A stretch of DNA of 64,000 bases from Anniella stebbinsi (GCA_029215795.1 JARDYH010000002.1:366198973-366262972), one strand, 5' to 3'; positions 38,981-50,854 are shown, counted from the first letter of the stretch. Made by a program: numbers and translations. The notes: generated by a model not told the origin, from the sequence alone.

Positions 38981-39380
38981 TGAGAAGAGCCCGCTCAGAC
39001 AGGGGAAGCAGCAGGATGTCACAGGCAACTTCAACGCGCTTCACAGCTTGCCACAAAGGAAGGGGTAGAAGGGCAAAGGGCCTGCCCCCCACCCCCCACC
39101 CCTCCCGGGGCAGAAACTCAGAGGCCAACTGTTGTGGCTGTTCAAGCTTCTTCACACGCCTGAGCAGCAGCAGCAGCCGCCAGCCTTGTGGAACGCCCCT
39201 CGAATGTTCCAAATCAGCTCTTTCCTTAGAAGTGAAAACCAAATGGCCTTTTACAATGCACCCAGCAAGATTTGGACTCAGCCACCGGAACAGACACCAG
39301 CTACCAGCTCCGCGGGAAAACCTGGGAAAGGAGGGGTCCTCAGAGCTTGCCAGCAAGTACTGAGGAAGAGGATCAATGCA
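38981..39380. other. Start of MB21D2 intron, no further feature
   Basis: Intronic by position. No second exon is recognisable here. Frames overlapping the exon end are by-products. Confidence 0.5.
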
Positions 39381-39388
39381 CCCAATGG

Positions 39389-39811
39389 CCAGGGTGACCA
39401 TATTTGGGAAACCAAAAATAGAGGACATCCGGTGCGGGGGTGGGAAAGCGGCTTTCCGGGGCCTCTGGAAACTATGTCATTTACCCCCACTACCTTAAAG
39501 GCCCCAATTGGAGTGCAGGAGGAGAAAGAGTGTCATTCCCGCCCTCCACGGCTCCAATCGGGGCCTTTTCTATAATGTCCAGGAATGACATGCTTTCCCC
39601 TTTAAGGCCCAGATTGGGGCAGTGGGAGGGAAATGACCCACCTCCAGAAAGCACATCATTCCCTCCCACCACGCTAATGCAGCCTTAAAAGGGAAAGCGT
39701 GTCTTCCCACGACATTATAGAAAAACTACAAAAAAATCCCCCCCCCCCGACACCCAGGATAGAACCAAAACCAGGATAAATCCAGAGAAATCCGAACAGT
39801 TGGTCACCTTA
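39389..39811. mobile_element. hAT-like element with AGGGTGACCA ends (423 bp)
   Basis: The ends CCAGGGTGACCATATTTGGG and the inverse of TAAGGTGACCAACTGTTCGG are flanked by CCCAATGG (39381-39388) and CCCAATGC (39812-39819), an 8-bp duplication with one change. Internally GCCCCAATTGGAG, GGCTCCAATCGGGGCC and GCCCAGATTGGGGC repeat. The ends resemble the TAGGGTGACCA family, but the body differs. Confidence 0.75.
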
Positions 39812-39819
39812 CCCAATGC

Positions 39820-40075
39820 CATTTAAAAAAACAGCCTGAGCACCATATCGGAATTGAGGCTTCCCCTCCAAGGGCATTTCCCACAGGATTACCTGCTATG
39901 GCTCCGTTTACTAAACACACGTTTAGCTCTGCCAGGGTACTCTATGTAAGCCAGCCCACTTCATAGGCCCACTCCCCTTTCCCCAACGGCGCCTTGCAAA
40001 GGTAGGTCTGCCCAGTGCAGAAACATCCATCTGGGAGAGAAGAAAGGAGGGGGGCGTGTGACCCTGGGGCAGCAG
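39820..40075. other. No feature recognised
   Basis: Plain intronic sequence. Confidence 0.35.
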
Positions 40076-40203
40076 CAGCCTTTCCGAACCAACTTCACCC
40101 CAGGTGTGTTGGACAGCAACTCCCATACTTCCCAAGCAGCATAGCTGTTGTGGGAATTGCAGTCCAACACCTCTGGAGGGCCCCCAATTTGGGAAAAGCT
40201 GGT
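40076..40203. mobile_element. Palindromic MITE, 'CCAGATGTGTTGGA' family
   Basis: CCAGGTGTGTTGGACAGCAA and TTGCAGTCCAACACCTCTGG are inverted around CCCAAGCAGCATAGCTGTTG. The flanking TTCCGAACC / TTTGGGAAAAGC belongs to the same unit. Confidence 0.7.
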
Positions 40204-40264
40204 CTACAGAACAAGGGGGCTACAGTGGACTCTACCACCTCAAAGTGTGGCTGGGAGCTGCCAC

Positions 40265-40745
40265 TGTGAAATGCTTTCCTCGTTAAAACAAAATGGAACA
40301 CCATGAACCTGACGGAACGCCTTTCCCGACATGAACTTACCCAAACACTACATTCAACGTCTAAGGCCCTCCTCCGAGGGAAGCTCAGGGGTCGGCAACA
40401 AGGGAGAGAGGGCCTTCTCTGTGGTGGCCCCCCCAATTGTGGAACGATCTCCCTGACGAAGCCTGCCTAACACCAATGTTATCTTTTTGGCGCCAGGTCA
40501 AGACTTTCCTCTTCTCTCAGGCATTTAGTAATATCTGATGAGCCCGAGTCTGTTTTCTGTTTTTAGGCTTATAGCTTTTAAGTTATTATAGTGATTTTAA
40601 ATGTATGTGCATATTGTAAGTTTTTGCAGTTTTAATTTTTGTATATTGTTTTTAAGTGTTTTAATCTTATGTAAACCACCCAGAGAGCTTCGGCTGTGGG
40701 GCAGTATACAAATGTAATAAATAACATTAATAATAATATTATTAT
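40265..40745 (+). repeat. L2 LINE 3' end, sense
   Basis: CGACATGAACTTACCCAAAC, TCTCTGTGGTGGCCCCCCCA, GCGCCAGGTCAAGACTTTCC and the tail TAAACCACCCAGAGAGCTTC...AATGTAATAAATAA are the L2 3' coding end and UTR. An ATT-type run closes it. Confidence 0.8.
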
Positions 40746-40940
40746 TAATATTAATAACTCTCTCCACTTGCAACCAGTCTTCCAGAGACCAGGGTGTGAA
40801 TGGTTCTATGGACACCGGGAAGGGGGGGCTACCTGACACAGAGTAAGAATGCAGGCCCATCAGCCCCAGCACGATTTACTTTCTCCAGCTGGCAGGGGCG
40901 CCTCGGGTAGAGTCCGATCCCCGCAGGACTCCTAGGGATC
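40746..40940. other. No feature recognised
   Basis: Plain intronic sequence between an L2 tail and a hAT-like element. Confidence 0.35.
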
Positions 40941-40949
40941 CTTGTAGCT

Positions 40950-41301
40950 CAGGGGTATTCAAGTTCAGGCCTGCAGACCAAATCTAGCCTGCCTGGGGTA
41001 TCAATCCGGCCCTCTGGGATTCCCTAGAAGCCCCACACACACACACACACACCATTCCCCTGACTGTAAAGTGGTTTCTTGGCCTTGGTGCCATTTCCCC
41101 CCCCACACACACACACACACACTCTAAAAGGCTGAAAGGCCCTCTCCTGAGGCTGCGTTACGGGCAGGAGAAGGTTCCAGCTACAATATGCTGGTATTTT
41201 AGCCCCACCCCTTTTGCCTTGGCCCCACCCACCCTGGAACATGTCCCCGAAATGATCCAGAATGGAATCTGGCCCTTGGCCTGAAAGAGGTCCGACACCC
41301 G
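40950..41301. mobile_element. hAT-like element with CAGGGGTRTTC ends, eroded
   Basis: The left end is CAGGGGTATTCAAGTTCAGG and the right end is CTTGGCCTGAAAGAGGTCCG then ACACCCG. Flanking octamers TTGTAGCT (40942-40949) and TTTTATCT (41302-41309) match at six of eight positions. The interior has two CA runs and a CCCACCCACC stretch. Confidence 0.55.
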
Positions 41302-41309
41302 TTTTATCT

Positions 41310-42539
41310 GGGCATGCCAGCCAGACACTGACCCTGCAATCTCCTGATGCCTTGGGACACCATCAAACGTTGATAAAGACATTCCCCCCAACCTCTCCCT
41401 AAAAAGGACACTCTTTTACTAGGGTGAAAAAAGGGGACTAAACAGCAACAGTTGGAAGGTATACAGTGCGAACGAGGATACCCCAAACCTACCATGCTCT
41501 GAATTTGGTCTTTGAGCTGACCTGCAATGTACAAAGCTGAAGGCATTCTTATCACCAGCAGAAAATGAATTATACAAAATGTGCTTTAATTTGAGATACG
41601 TTCATAAACTTGCGCAGGGGGGGGGGGGTTGCCTGTCTCACAGTATAAAAAATGAGGGAAACGTGTGTGTCAAGACCACAGTTCTCGACCGGTGGGTTGA
41701 GTCCACGTGAGTGGGGCTGCAACTGGCATGGGGTGGCCCTAGAGTCTTGGGGGCTTTGCCGCTGCCTGTCTGCCGGCAGTTAGGAACGGATGCGCACGTG
41801 AGCCATTGCGAGCAAGTTAAGGAAAGGCGGAAGTAATGCTAATAAATAGTGGCTCCGTGGAGGTTCTCTGGCACGCCGAGAGGCTGCCGGCTATAGCGCC
41901 TGCCTCACACCCACAAGCGCTTGAAGAGCCTGTAAAGCCAAAGACGGCGCACATGCTCACAGAATCCAAAGGCGGAGAGCCTGAGCAGCCTCTGTCACGG
42001 AATCCACACCGATGGCAAATACTGCGATCACCTGGGAAGTTTCCCCCCCCCCCACCCCGGCTCTTTCAATTCACAGGAAATTTAAACATCCAAACAGGAG
42101 CGATTTGAGGCTCTGTGCTCCAAGATCAATCAAAAGCATCCGACCCCAGAGGCGAAGGCCTCGCGTCATTTGCATTTAAAATATGCCCACCTCCCCACCC
42201 ATTAACCTGAACTATTTTCCGCAGGAGATTGCATTACAGGACGATGCCATGGTGTGACCTTGCCCTCTCTGTCCTCTCCAGCAACTCCCAGCCTTTTAAC
42301 CAGAGTCGCCTTCTGCACATTCCCCGGTGCAATTCCAGCGCAACACAGCAAGCATCCTTTTTCAAAACAAGGGTTAAAAAGGCAAGGAGACAAAGTGTCT
42401 CTTCCTGCCACCTAAAAACAAAAAAAACTACCCCGGGGTTTTTCTTCCTTCCCTGCAGCGGCTCCCTTTCACAACCCAGTCTTTTGGTTTCTTAATCAGC
42501 CTCTGGAGTTGGTGCAAAATTTGCAAACCTTCCTTGTTC
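41310..42539. other. No gene recognised; a short hAT-like end near 41680
   Basis: CAGTTCTCGACCGGTGGGTT near 41683 resembles the end of a hAT-type element, but no partner end is seen. Around 42150-42200, CGCGTCATTTGCATTTAAAA is repeat-free and carries an octamer-type ATTTGCAT. G-runs lie at 41619-41629. Confidence 0.35.
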
Positions 42540-43083
42540 TTAAAGAAATCTACCTGTAGGAGGAAAGGGGGACGGTCCCGGGACTACTCGCTGTAGCCCA
42601 TATTAAGAAGGGCAACGACCCGTCTTCCTCCTGGGCTGTCCCACATTGCACACGCCATTTTTCGTTTGTTTCTGGATCCGAGAAGAGGTCACTTGCGCTC
42701 CAACAAAAAGGTAAGTTCTTTTTTTTTAATGAACCCCGAAATTGCCCATCCCCACCCCCACCCCCTCTGCCATCCTGGGGATGGCAGACTCACTTCCCCC
42801 CCCCCCCCCATCCCTTGATGGGCACGGAGCCGCACCGCACAGCTCCGTACCCATTTCTGTTGCTCGCTTACTTGCGAGTAAGCGGGCACCAGCTGAGACA
42901 GGCGCCTACACCACCTGCGATCTCAGGACGTTCCCGGAACTGCAGGAAGAATCGGGTTTCCCCAGGGATCCTTTATCCCGGGGAAAACCCATGCCCATCC
43001 CCTCCTGCCCCCGGGAGTCCCTGTGCATCATTTGAACTCACAGGGACCACCTGGGGCAATCCCACAACAGTGTAGAAACGGCC
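42540..43083 (+). mobile_element. Non-autonomous element, 'GGCCTTTCTAC' family, copy 1
   Basis: It aligns with 51281-51809 along its length. Shared blocks include CTTGCGCTCCAACAAAAAGG-TAAGT, CGAAATTGCCCA, CATCCTGGGGATGGCAGACT, TTACTTGCGAGTAAGC, CCCTGTGCATCATTTG and the end GTGTAGAAACGGCC. The left end is degraded. No coding sequence. Confidence 0.75.
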
Positions 43084-43394
43084 AAAGTGGCACAGGAGCT
43101 TATTGACTGGGAGGTATTGGGAAGGAATATATTCCAAGCATGAGAGCTTTAGTCCGGGCCTGCAAAGGTTCTTTGGCTACTTTGAGTTCCAGGAGGAGAG
43201 CAATGCTGGGGAAGGGGAGCAAAAGAGACTGTCTGGGGAAAGCAGCTTTGCACATGGAGAGGGAAAGGAACTGATGCAGAATTGCCCCGGCCGCCTCCAC
43301 CGCCCACCAATTAGAACTGCAGCATTCCCAGGCAGAGAAGAGAGGGAAAATAAAAGAGAAAAGCTCTTGCAGATGCCATAGAAAAGAACACTAA
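43084..43394. other. No feature recognised
   Basis: Plain intronic sequence. Confidence 0.35.
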
Positions 43395-43621
43395 GGCTCA
43401 ATTCGGACAACACAATAATCAATGGTGGGTTGACTAACCCTAACCCTCACGCTAACCCTAGGGGGCACTCTCCACACAACATGGTAATAAATAATCAACT
43501 GTGGTGTGGATGAGGATCAACGCTGAGTTGACTATGGCAGCATTCGGATGACACAATAGTCAAAACAACTGACGATTGTTTCCCCCACACCAGTTGTTTA
43601 TTGTGTCGTCCGAATTGAGCC
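43395..43621. mobile_element. MITE, 'GGCTGAATTCGGAC' family, intact copy
   Basis: The ends GGCTCAATTCGGACAACACA and the inverse of GGCTCAATTCGGACGACACA (about 25 bp) bracket the element. It is the reverse-oriented, uninterrupted relative of the copy at 20816-22156 and contains GCTGCCATAGTCAACTC in reverse, the site occupied by the LTR there. A short TAACCCTAACCC-type stretch lies near 43434-43460. Confidence 0.8.
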
Positions 43622-44466
43622 AGAGTCTCTCCCAAGAGTCTACTCCATGTTTTCCTGGCAGCCCAATTTAAGATGCAATCCTATGCATGTTTAGACAGAA
43701 AAAAAGTCCTACAACTCCCAGCATGCCCCAGCCAGCCACAATACACAAAACTAATACTTGAGTATGATACTGCTATACTTCTTTTCATGTTTTTTAAAAG
43801 TGCAGCTAGTAAAGCACTTTAGCTTTAAAGGATTCATTGCAATAAATAAATGGGGTTACGAAACGGCATCATCGACAAGTGAAAGTGTGCTCAGCTTCCC
43901 ATGGCTGCAGCCGTCACAGCTAATATCACTTCCACTGATGTGGGCGGAATGTGCAGACCAAATGTGCAGGATGTGCAGACCAAGAGAGTGGCACGTTCCC
44001 AAGAGCGTGGAGAGTCAGTTGCAATCCCGTTCACACCAGCAAAGCAATGGTTGGGGAGTGCTGGGATCCACCTGTCCAGGAGCAGCCCTTGCTTGGAGGG
44101 CAGGCAAGAGGGAAGGACCTTGATGTCAGAGAACCATCTGGTAGCTGGAAGGGCAACTTCCTATTCCTTCTGCACTCAATGGTGACCTGCCTGGGGGGAA
44201 GTCAGCCTCCAGGGGACCCAAAGAGAAGTTTTTTTAAAAAAAATAACAGCAGCAGCAGCAATAACAAAAGAAGAAGAAGAAAAGAGAGACAAATATACAC
44301 TACTGGCCATGGGAGTCAAAGAACTATGGTAACAGGAAAAGGTCACAATTATTCCATTAGTCGCCTCAGTCACCGGCATCACATTAAAAATATATACAGA
44401 AAACCTCCAGAAAGTGGGCCTACCAGAATACATCCACACCAACATCCAGAAAGCAGTCCTGATTAA
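43622..44466. other. No gene recognised
   Basis: Includes a partial 'CAATCCTATGCATG' element at 43672-43705 and an A/AGA-rich patch at 44230-44290. No domain-bearing frame. Confidence 0.4.
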
Positions 44467-44474
44467 AACATGCT

Positions 44475-44789
44475 TAGGCTGACCATATGAAAAGGAGGAC
44501 AGGGCTCATGTAACTTTAACAGTTGTAGAGAAAAGGGAATTTCAGCCAGGGTCATTTGTATGCAATTAGTTCCTGGTGAAATTCCCTCTTCATCAAAATA
44601 GTTAAAGTTGCAGGCACTATACTAGAGTGACCATATACAAAAAAAGGCAGGGCCCCTTTTAACTGTTGTGATGAAGAGGGAATTTCACCAGGAACTAATT
44701 GCATACAAATGACACTGGCTGAAATTCCCTTTTCTCTACAACTGTTAAAGTTACATGAGCCCTGTCCTCCTTTTCAGATGATCAGCCTA
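44475..44789. mobile_element. Fold-back hAT dimer, 'TAGGGTGACCA' family
   Basis: The ends are TAGGCTGACCATATG and, inverted, TAGGCTGATCATCTG. The perfect 8-bp duplication AACATGCT lies at 44467-44474 and 44790-44797. The two arms of about 155 bp are reverse complements, joined near CTATACTAGAGTGACC. Confidence 0.9.
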
Positions 44790-44797
44790 AACATGCT

Positions 44798-45924
44798 CAA
44801 TCGTCAGGAAATTCCTGAATCAGTAAAAGACAGCATGACTTGGCAAAGCCTGTCATGTCCGTCCAGTAAAAACTGCCACGAGCGAGAAAGAGATACATAA
44901 TAATAAAAATTAAAGTTGCTTATTTTGGTTCTTTACTTTGCAAATACCTAACACAGGCACCCGTGGACAAGCTGGCCAGTAAACCTGGCTGGGAAATAGT
45001 ATTTGAGGAATTATTTGCAACATGGATGTACAATTATCGCCCCGCCCCCAACACACTTATCCAGCTTTTTCACTCTTCAGGAAAAGCAATTCACAACCTT
45101 CATTGGCAGAAGCCCATTAGCACCTTGAGTTCCCCGTTGCCACTAGAAGGCGCTGGATCTGAGGGGCTGCTTCAAGGGAGGAGTGTGTGTCTGCTCACAG
45201 AAGAGTCTCCTCGGACGACCTCCATGCATGAGGGGGCGTGGAGGGGGGAGCATTTCTTCAGAGGAGACCATGCAGATGAGACCAGCCCTTTTTCCTGCTA
45301 ATGTGCAACATCGGTAGAGGTCTTTTGGGAAGAAAAAAATATTTCCTTGTTCCTTAACACAATCCGTAGTGACAAAGCAGATTTTAACTGGTGTTCTGAC
45401 AGCACCACACGCTCCATGGGGTAAGAAAGGAAAGCAGGGACCAGATAAAGACATTTGGTCAAGGTGAGAATTTGGCCCAGAGCAGAAGTTCTTGGAGTGA
45501 GAGACACCCACTCACTTTGGGGAGAAAGGCTCCATGCCGTGACTTATTCTGACCACCAGGGCAACATGCTAAAATAATCCTAACATGGGAAATGAAGGAA
45601 ATCAACAACAACTCAACCCTGTCTCTTCAGGGGCACGTCGTCCCTAGCACTGGCTTCACTGAAATCAGGTGTGGAGGAAGGTCAGCTTTGCATCTGAGTC
45701 TTCGCAGGGCAAGTTCAATGGTCCTTGTGCCTTTGACATGCAGGACTCTAGACAAGCAGAATGCTGCAGCACACACAGGTGTACTAACAAATAACCTCAG
45801 AAGAGAGGCCAAGTTTTTATACCCTCCTTAATGGGAATATAAGAAATTAGTAATTTCTATTCCAAGCGGTCCCCCAAGACCACTCATATGGAGATGGGAG
45901 GGTCTGGAAACAGAGCCCTACTAG
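44798..45924. other. No gene or repeat recognised
   Basis: Plain intronic sequence with short overlapping frames. Confidence 0.4.
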
Positions 45925-46328
45925 GAGAGCCTGAAAGAACTGGGCACATTTAGCCTTGAGAAGAGAAGATTGAGGGGAGACATGATAGCACTCTTCAAAT
46001 ACTTGAAAGGTTGTCACACAGAGGAGGGCCAGGATCTCTTCTCAATCATCCCAGAGTGCAGGAGGACACGGAATAATGGGCTCAAGTTACAGGAAGCCAG
46101 ATTCTGGCTGGACATCAGGAAAAACTTCCTGACTGTTAGAGCAGTACGACGCTGAAACCCGTGACCTAGGGAGGTTGTGGGTTCTCCCACACTAGAGGCC
46201 TTCAAGAGGCAGCTGGGCAGCCACCTGTCAGGGATGCTTTTAAGGTGGATTTCTGCATTGAGCAGGGAGTTGGACTCGATGGCCTTACAGGCCCCTTCCA
46301 ATTCTACTATTCTAGGATTCTAAGATGA
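45925..46328 (+). pseudogene. CR1 ORF2 C-terminal fragment and 3' end, sense
   Basis: It encodes [41 protein letters not shown] and ends with ACTATTCTAGGATTCTAAGA, the CR1 terminal octamer repeat. It is 5'-truncated but otherwise well preserved. Confidence 0.88.
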
Positions 46329-47175
46329 TTTTATGATTCCTCTGCCTCATCCATTTCAGCCTAGAACACGTAATGCTGAGGCTCCCTCCTTGCACTTTTT
46401 CAACCAATCAACGCAACAATACACCAAAAGACAGGGCCAATGCAAACCATTGGCCCCAATTGATTTTTGGCCTTTTATTCTCCAGGATCAGTACATCATA
46501 CACCATTTGCAGTGAACTCCATTCTGAAAATAACATTTTGAAGAGTTCAATCATGAGCACCACCTGTACTTTTAAGATGAAAACGGGTATTGGAAGTTTC
46601 TCAGGAGTGTCAACATTTCAGGTTAAACTCCTTAAAATGCAGCAGACATCCTGCCAAAACAACCACATGAAAAAGCAATGTTTTCTCCCCAGCCCCCCCC
46701 CCCCCCAAAAGGACTTTCTGAATTTTCTTCTTCCCGCAAGAGCAGTGCAGAGAAGGGGGGGAAACAACGTGGAAGGCCTTTCTTAGTTCTTAAGCTACTT
46801 CCTCCATAGGTTGTCTCTTTTAAAGTGTGTTGTTGGATAAACATGCCTCTGAAAAGAGAGTCCTATGGGATGGATGGAGTTATTTTGGGGAAACTATTTT
46901 TAAAATCACATGCCAAGTGAATGTGATGCTGTGCTCCCTTTCGGAGATTTTGAGATGCAATAAAAGGAGCGGTAACATCTTGGAGGAAAGAGGGGAAATC
47001 TTACTTACCAGCATCGCTCCCTGACACACACACACCCTACTTCCACTAAATTATTCCATTGAGGGGTAGTCAGCAGTTTTGCGCTGATCTTTTCCGAAAA
47101 TAGAAAACGCTGTTCAAGGTCTACATTTTTTTAAAAAAAAATCCTTATTATGCCTCATTAAATAGAATGCTCGGT
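46329..47175. other. No gene or repeat recognised
   Basis: Plain intronic sequence. C-runs lie near 46692-46705. Confidence 0.4.
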
Positions 47176-47238
47176 GCAAGGCAAGGCAAGGCAAGGCAAG
47201 GCAAGGCAAGGCAAGGCAAGGCAAGGCAAGGCAAGGCA
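47176..47238. repeat. (GCAAG)n pentanucleotide microsatellite
   Basis: About 12.5 perfect GCAAG units. It is the only pentanucleotide array of note in the window. Confidence 0.97.
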
Positions 47239-47404
47239 GACCATTCTGGTAAGACATGCATCAGGCCTGACCACTTCCTGCAGCGACTTTAATCTTCCTT
47301 TCTCAATTCCTTCCCCCAACCCTGTCCCTGCTGCACTGTCACCAGCATGATGCATCTGGCACCTGCCGATCAGGATATGGATTCAAAACCAGGTTGTGTA
47401 TGGC
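47239..47404. other. No feature recognised
   Basis: Plain intronic sequence. Confidence 0.35.
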
Positions 47405-47712
47405 CAACTTGCTTACCTGCAACTGTCATCCTCAGAGTCGTCCTCTGTGAACTCACAGGTATGGTTTCTATGCCTGCGCAGAGCAGTTCTTTGGAAGCTC
47501 CTAGAGCTAAACAGAGATTTTAGGCAGGAGCCCCGCCCACTCTCCTCTGTGCATGCTCCAGGGCATGGCTCCTGCCTCCCGCTCAGTTCCGGATCTACCT
47601 CAGCAGAGGAACAAATCAAGAGTGAGGCATTGAAGAGGGGGGAGGGCAGCTTGTGTGAGTTCACAGTTGACCACTCGAAGAACAACGAATACAGAGGAAA
47701 GCAGCCTGTCGT
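47405..47712. mobile_element. MITE with TTGCTTACCTG ends, 308 bp
   Basis: The left end CAACTTGCTTACCTGCAACT...CCTCTGTGAACTCACAG is matched in inverted form by GTGAGTTCACAGTTGACCAC...GAACAACGAATACAGAGG. The inverted repeats are about 50 bp at roughly three quarters identity. The middle is GC-richer and non-coding. No clear target duplication. Confidence 0.6.
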
Positions 47713-48243
47713 ACTTCGCGGTCACTGTGACTCACACGTATTGGGTGACTAATATGCAAACACTCCCAGAGGAAGGACAGGGGTGTTACGTGAAAGCAGA
47801 AGAGAGGACTGCCTGCCAAACGTGGGAGAGCACTGACCGCCAGGTGGTGGGGCTTGATGGAAGGTGAAGGCTGAGGGAGCAGGACGTCCTTGAGGAAAGC
47901 GGGAGAGAGAGAGAGAAAGTGGTGGTGGGAATGGCTCAGGAGCCCCCGTGCGCTGATTGGCAACGAGTACAGTGGATATGACACATTTGGCAAAGTGCTG
48001 TGTGGATACAGGGCATCCCTTCCTTGGGCCAGAATGGCCCATGAACAAACGAGGGATGATTTTAAGTTGATACATTAGAAATAGCGTTAGAAAGTCAGTT
48101 TCTCTGGAAGCTTATCTCTGTCAGTGTTTCCCACAGGAGTTGCTTGCTGCGGCCTTGAAGCGGCTAGTTTCTCTGGGAACTTAGGAGTCTTTTGATAAGG
48201 AGGGGGCTACTCTTGGAAGCTATCACTCAGATTGTAGCATCAT
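47713..48243. other. No gene or repeat recognised
   Basis: Plain intronic sequence. Confidence 0.4.
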
Positions 48244-48368
48244 CACTAGAGGCCTTTAAGAGGCAGCTGGACAGCCATGTGTCAGGGATGCTTTAAGGTG
48301 GATCCTGCATTGAGCAGGGGGTTGGACTAGATGGCCTTAGAGGCCTCTTCCAGCTCTATGATTCTACG
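48244..48368 (+). repeat. CR1 3' end fragment
   Basis: CACTAGAGGCCTTTAAGAGG...CAGGGATGCTTTAAGG and AGGGGGTTGGACTAGATGGC are the last ORF2 codons and 3' UTR of CR1. It is heavily 5'-truncated. Confidence 0.85.
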
Positions 48369-48752
48369 ACACATCCCCAGAATCATTAGAGGACTTGGCG
48401 AGGGCTCTGCCTCTCCTGCGGCCAGCAAGCGGAAGGAGATCATCCAGCCCACCAGCACCACCTAGCAGATTCCTGACTGAACAACATTCCAATTGGGGGG
48501 GAGGAGGGGTCAAGTCTTGTGTTGTAAGATTTGCCCATTTCTCTTCAATATTCATACAGCACAGCAATACAAACAGATAACCTGAAGTTATTGCACTGCG
48601 TTTGAGGTCAAGTTAGAAATTTAAATGAATGAACAGAAAATCTCCAGTACGTTATGCACTGAGTCATGGGGACATATCAGCCAGAGACGAAATTCCAGCA
48701 ATATTTACTTATTCATAATGTGGGACATAACATCTTTCAAGGTGGTCTTCCC
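48369..48752. other. No feature recognised
   Basis: Plain intronic sequence. Confidence 0.35.
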
Positions 48753-48832
48753 CAACCCGGTGCCCTCCAGATGTGTTGGAATGTAATTCCCAATGGGCAT
48801 GCTGACTCTCCCTGAAGGCCCCGGTCCGTAGC
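48753..48832. mobile_element. Partial palindromic MITE, 'CCAGATGTGTTGGA' family
   Basis: CGGTGCCCTCCAGATGTGTT and GGGCATGCTGACTCTCCCTG match the left half of the family; the right half is lost against the L2 start. Confidence 0.55.
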
Positions 48833-48849
48833 TTCGGGATTCTTCTGGG

Positions 48850-49625
48850 GTCATCATTGTCACTACAGGCTCAAATGACCTCAGTAGCATGGAATGCCTT
48901 CTACCAGCTTCAGCTCTTGACAGAATAACCTGGCTTCAGTAGTCTGTGCTGGTAACCTCTGAGTTAGTAGTTAGTAGTCTAGTAACCTCTGAGTTAGATT
49001 GCTGCAATGCGCTCTACGTGGGGCTGCCTTTGAAGACGTTTCCGAAGCTGCAGCTTGTGCAAAATGCAGCGGACAGATAACAGGAACCAGAAGGTTCGAG
49101 CATATAAGACCTATTCTGGCCCGCTTGCATTGGCTGCCTGTATGTTTCCTAGCCCGATTCAAGGTGCTGGTCTTAACGTATAAAGCCTTACACGGCTTGG
49201 GAACGCCTCTCCCAACACAAACCTACCTGTACACTACGCTCAACGTCTAAGGTTTTCCTCCAGGTGCCTACTATGGAGGGCAGCAACAAGGGAGAGGGCC
49301 TTCTCAGTGGTGGCCCCTCAAGTATGGAATGATCTCCCCGACGAGGACTGTGTGGCGCCGACATTGTTGTCTTTTCAGCACCAGGTCAAGACTTCCCTCT
49401 TCTCCCAGGCATTTAACAGCATTTGTTGAGTTTTAATCAATCCTAGATCTATCTTTAGGTCTGGCTGAGAGTTCAAAGTTGTTTTTAAATGGATGTTGTC
49501 TTTGTATGTTTTTATGGTTTAAAATTTTGTATATCACTTTTAATGTTTCAGGTTTTAATCTTCTGTAAACCGCCCAGACAGCTTCAGCTATGGGGCAGCA
49601 TAGAAATATAATAAACAAATAAAAT
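48850..49625 (+). pseudogene. L2 LINE ORF2 C-terminus and 3' end, sense
   Basis: Sense frames show the L2 blocks AFYQLQL-like (48890), DCCNALY-like (48995), KLQLVQNAA-like (49050), LHWLPV (49125) and FKVLVLTYKALHG (49158). They are followed by the 3' UTR with CGCCCAGACAGCTTCAGCTA and an AATAAACAAATAAA end. A piece is duplicated near 48960-48990 (GTAACCTCTGAGTTAG). Confidence 0.82.
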
Positions 49626-50688
49626 AATACCTGATGGAGCACCACTCCAGGTATGAACCTACCCATAGACTGTCCTCTACTGGGGCTATTGGGCAGTATA
49701 GAAAATGTAATGGATGGAAGGGAATAATGCATCTGGAGGGCACCAGGTTGGAGAAGGCTGTTTTGAGGCAGAGGCATCCTTTGGAGCTCATCATCTCAGG
49801 CCTGAAAATGGACAGGTCCCATCTGAAGCCTCCAGCACACACCTGTGAACCACCGAGTCTCTCTAGGGCACAGGTGTCAAACACAAAGCCACTTGCCAAA
49901 AGGCCCCCAGGCAGCTCTCAAAAACGAAATGCAATTAAAATAGAATAATCAAAAGGCAGCAATCTTGCTTTCATCCATAGAGAACTTCTGCACAGATGTT
50001 TTCATTTGCTGTTCCATCTTGAGTTTTATTACTTTTAATTGCTGGTCTGATTTGTAATATTTTAAGTGTTTTTTTAAATATCTATTAATCTTTATTGACA
50101 TTTTGGAAGCTTGTTCTAAACTTTAAAAGTAGGATTTACATTTCTGAACTGGATTATCACTACCAACAACAGGAGATAGCAGTCAGAAAATAACGCTCCT
50201 GGAGTAGGAAGGTGAGACTCTGTATGCAGGACATTGCGGCTCTGTCCCTGGAGGAAAATCTCCCTGGTTTCTTCTGGAGAAGCTCATCAGGCCCTGTCCA
50301 CCTGCTTAAGACATAAAACTGACAAAGACAAAGGGAGGTCAAACGCTGATGCACAGAGCAGGCGTATCACTTGCTTACAAGAGTAACTGCAGGCGTACAG
50401 AACGCCACTCCGTCAGCTCCAAGCGTTGCTGCGCCAGCTCACGACAACTGCACTGTGTGAGGCCTTGCACCAGCCTGGCACAGGTTGAGAAATGACCCGT
50501 GGAAAGCAGGATAAGGGGGCATCAGCCGTAAGCACAGTCGCCCCAACTGACCAAGAGCCAGGTCTTGCGGTGATGCGGCGCCAAATGTCAAGGAAGAACA
50601 AACGTCTCAGAGGAGCAGGCTGGCCCTAAAGCTGGCGTGGGTGTGTAGCTACAGCTCTCTTTGGGTAGCCAGGTGGCCCGGCTAAGGA
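49626..50688. other. No gene recognised; short transposon scraps
   Basis: CATCTGGAGGGCACCAGGTT near 49730 is a scrap of the palindromic MITE family. CACAGGTGTCAAACACAAAG near 49869 resembles a hAT end. The rest is plain. Confidence 0.35.
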
Positions 50689-50854
50689 CAGATCTACACC
50701 AGGAAGGATAAAGCACTATGAAAGCGGTCTATGCCAATGGGCCCCCAACAGTTGTCAGTGCATGTCAATGCTGCTTATAAAGCAGCAGGGTGGCTCCTGC
50801 CTTTTATATACTGCTTTCATACCGCTATACCCTGCTTGGGGTAGTAGATTGGGC
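50689..50854. mobile_element. MITE, 'GATCTACACCAAGCAGGATA' family
   Basis: GATCTACACCAGGAAGGATA...AGCACTATGAAAGCGGT is matched in inverted form by TACTGCTTTCATACCGCTAT...CCCTGCTTGGGGTAGTAGAT. It is homologous to 56770-56902. Confidence 0.65.

Noticed and set aside
37907..38983. A 358-codon open frame on the plus strand opposite the MB21D2 exon
   Set aside because: It is the antisense shadow of a CpG-rich conserved exon. Its sequence resembles no protein family, and the minus frame is clearly MB21D2.
38947..39034. ATG at 39034 as the MB21D2 start
   Set aside because: The sequence between 38947 and 39034 is a pyrimidine-rich splice-acceptor region, and homology to MB21D2 begins exactly after the AG. 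The real start lies in an upstream exon.
43434..43460. Interstitial telomere-like TAACCCTAACCC stretch
   Set aside because: Only two or three degenerate units inside a MITE copy; too short to be a telomeric remnant.
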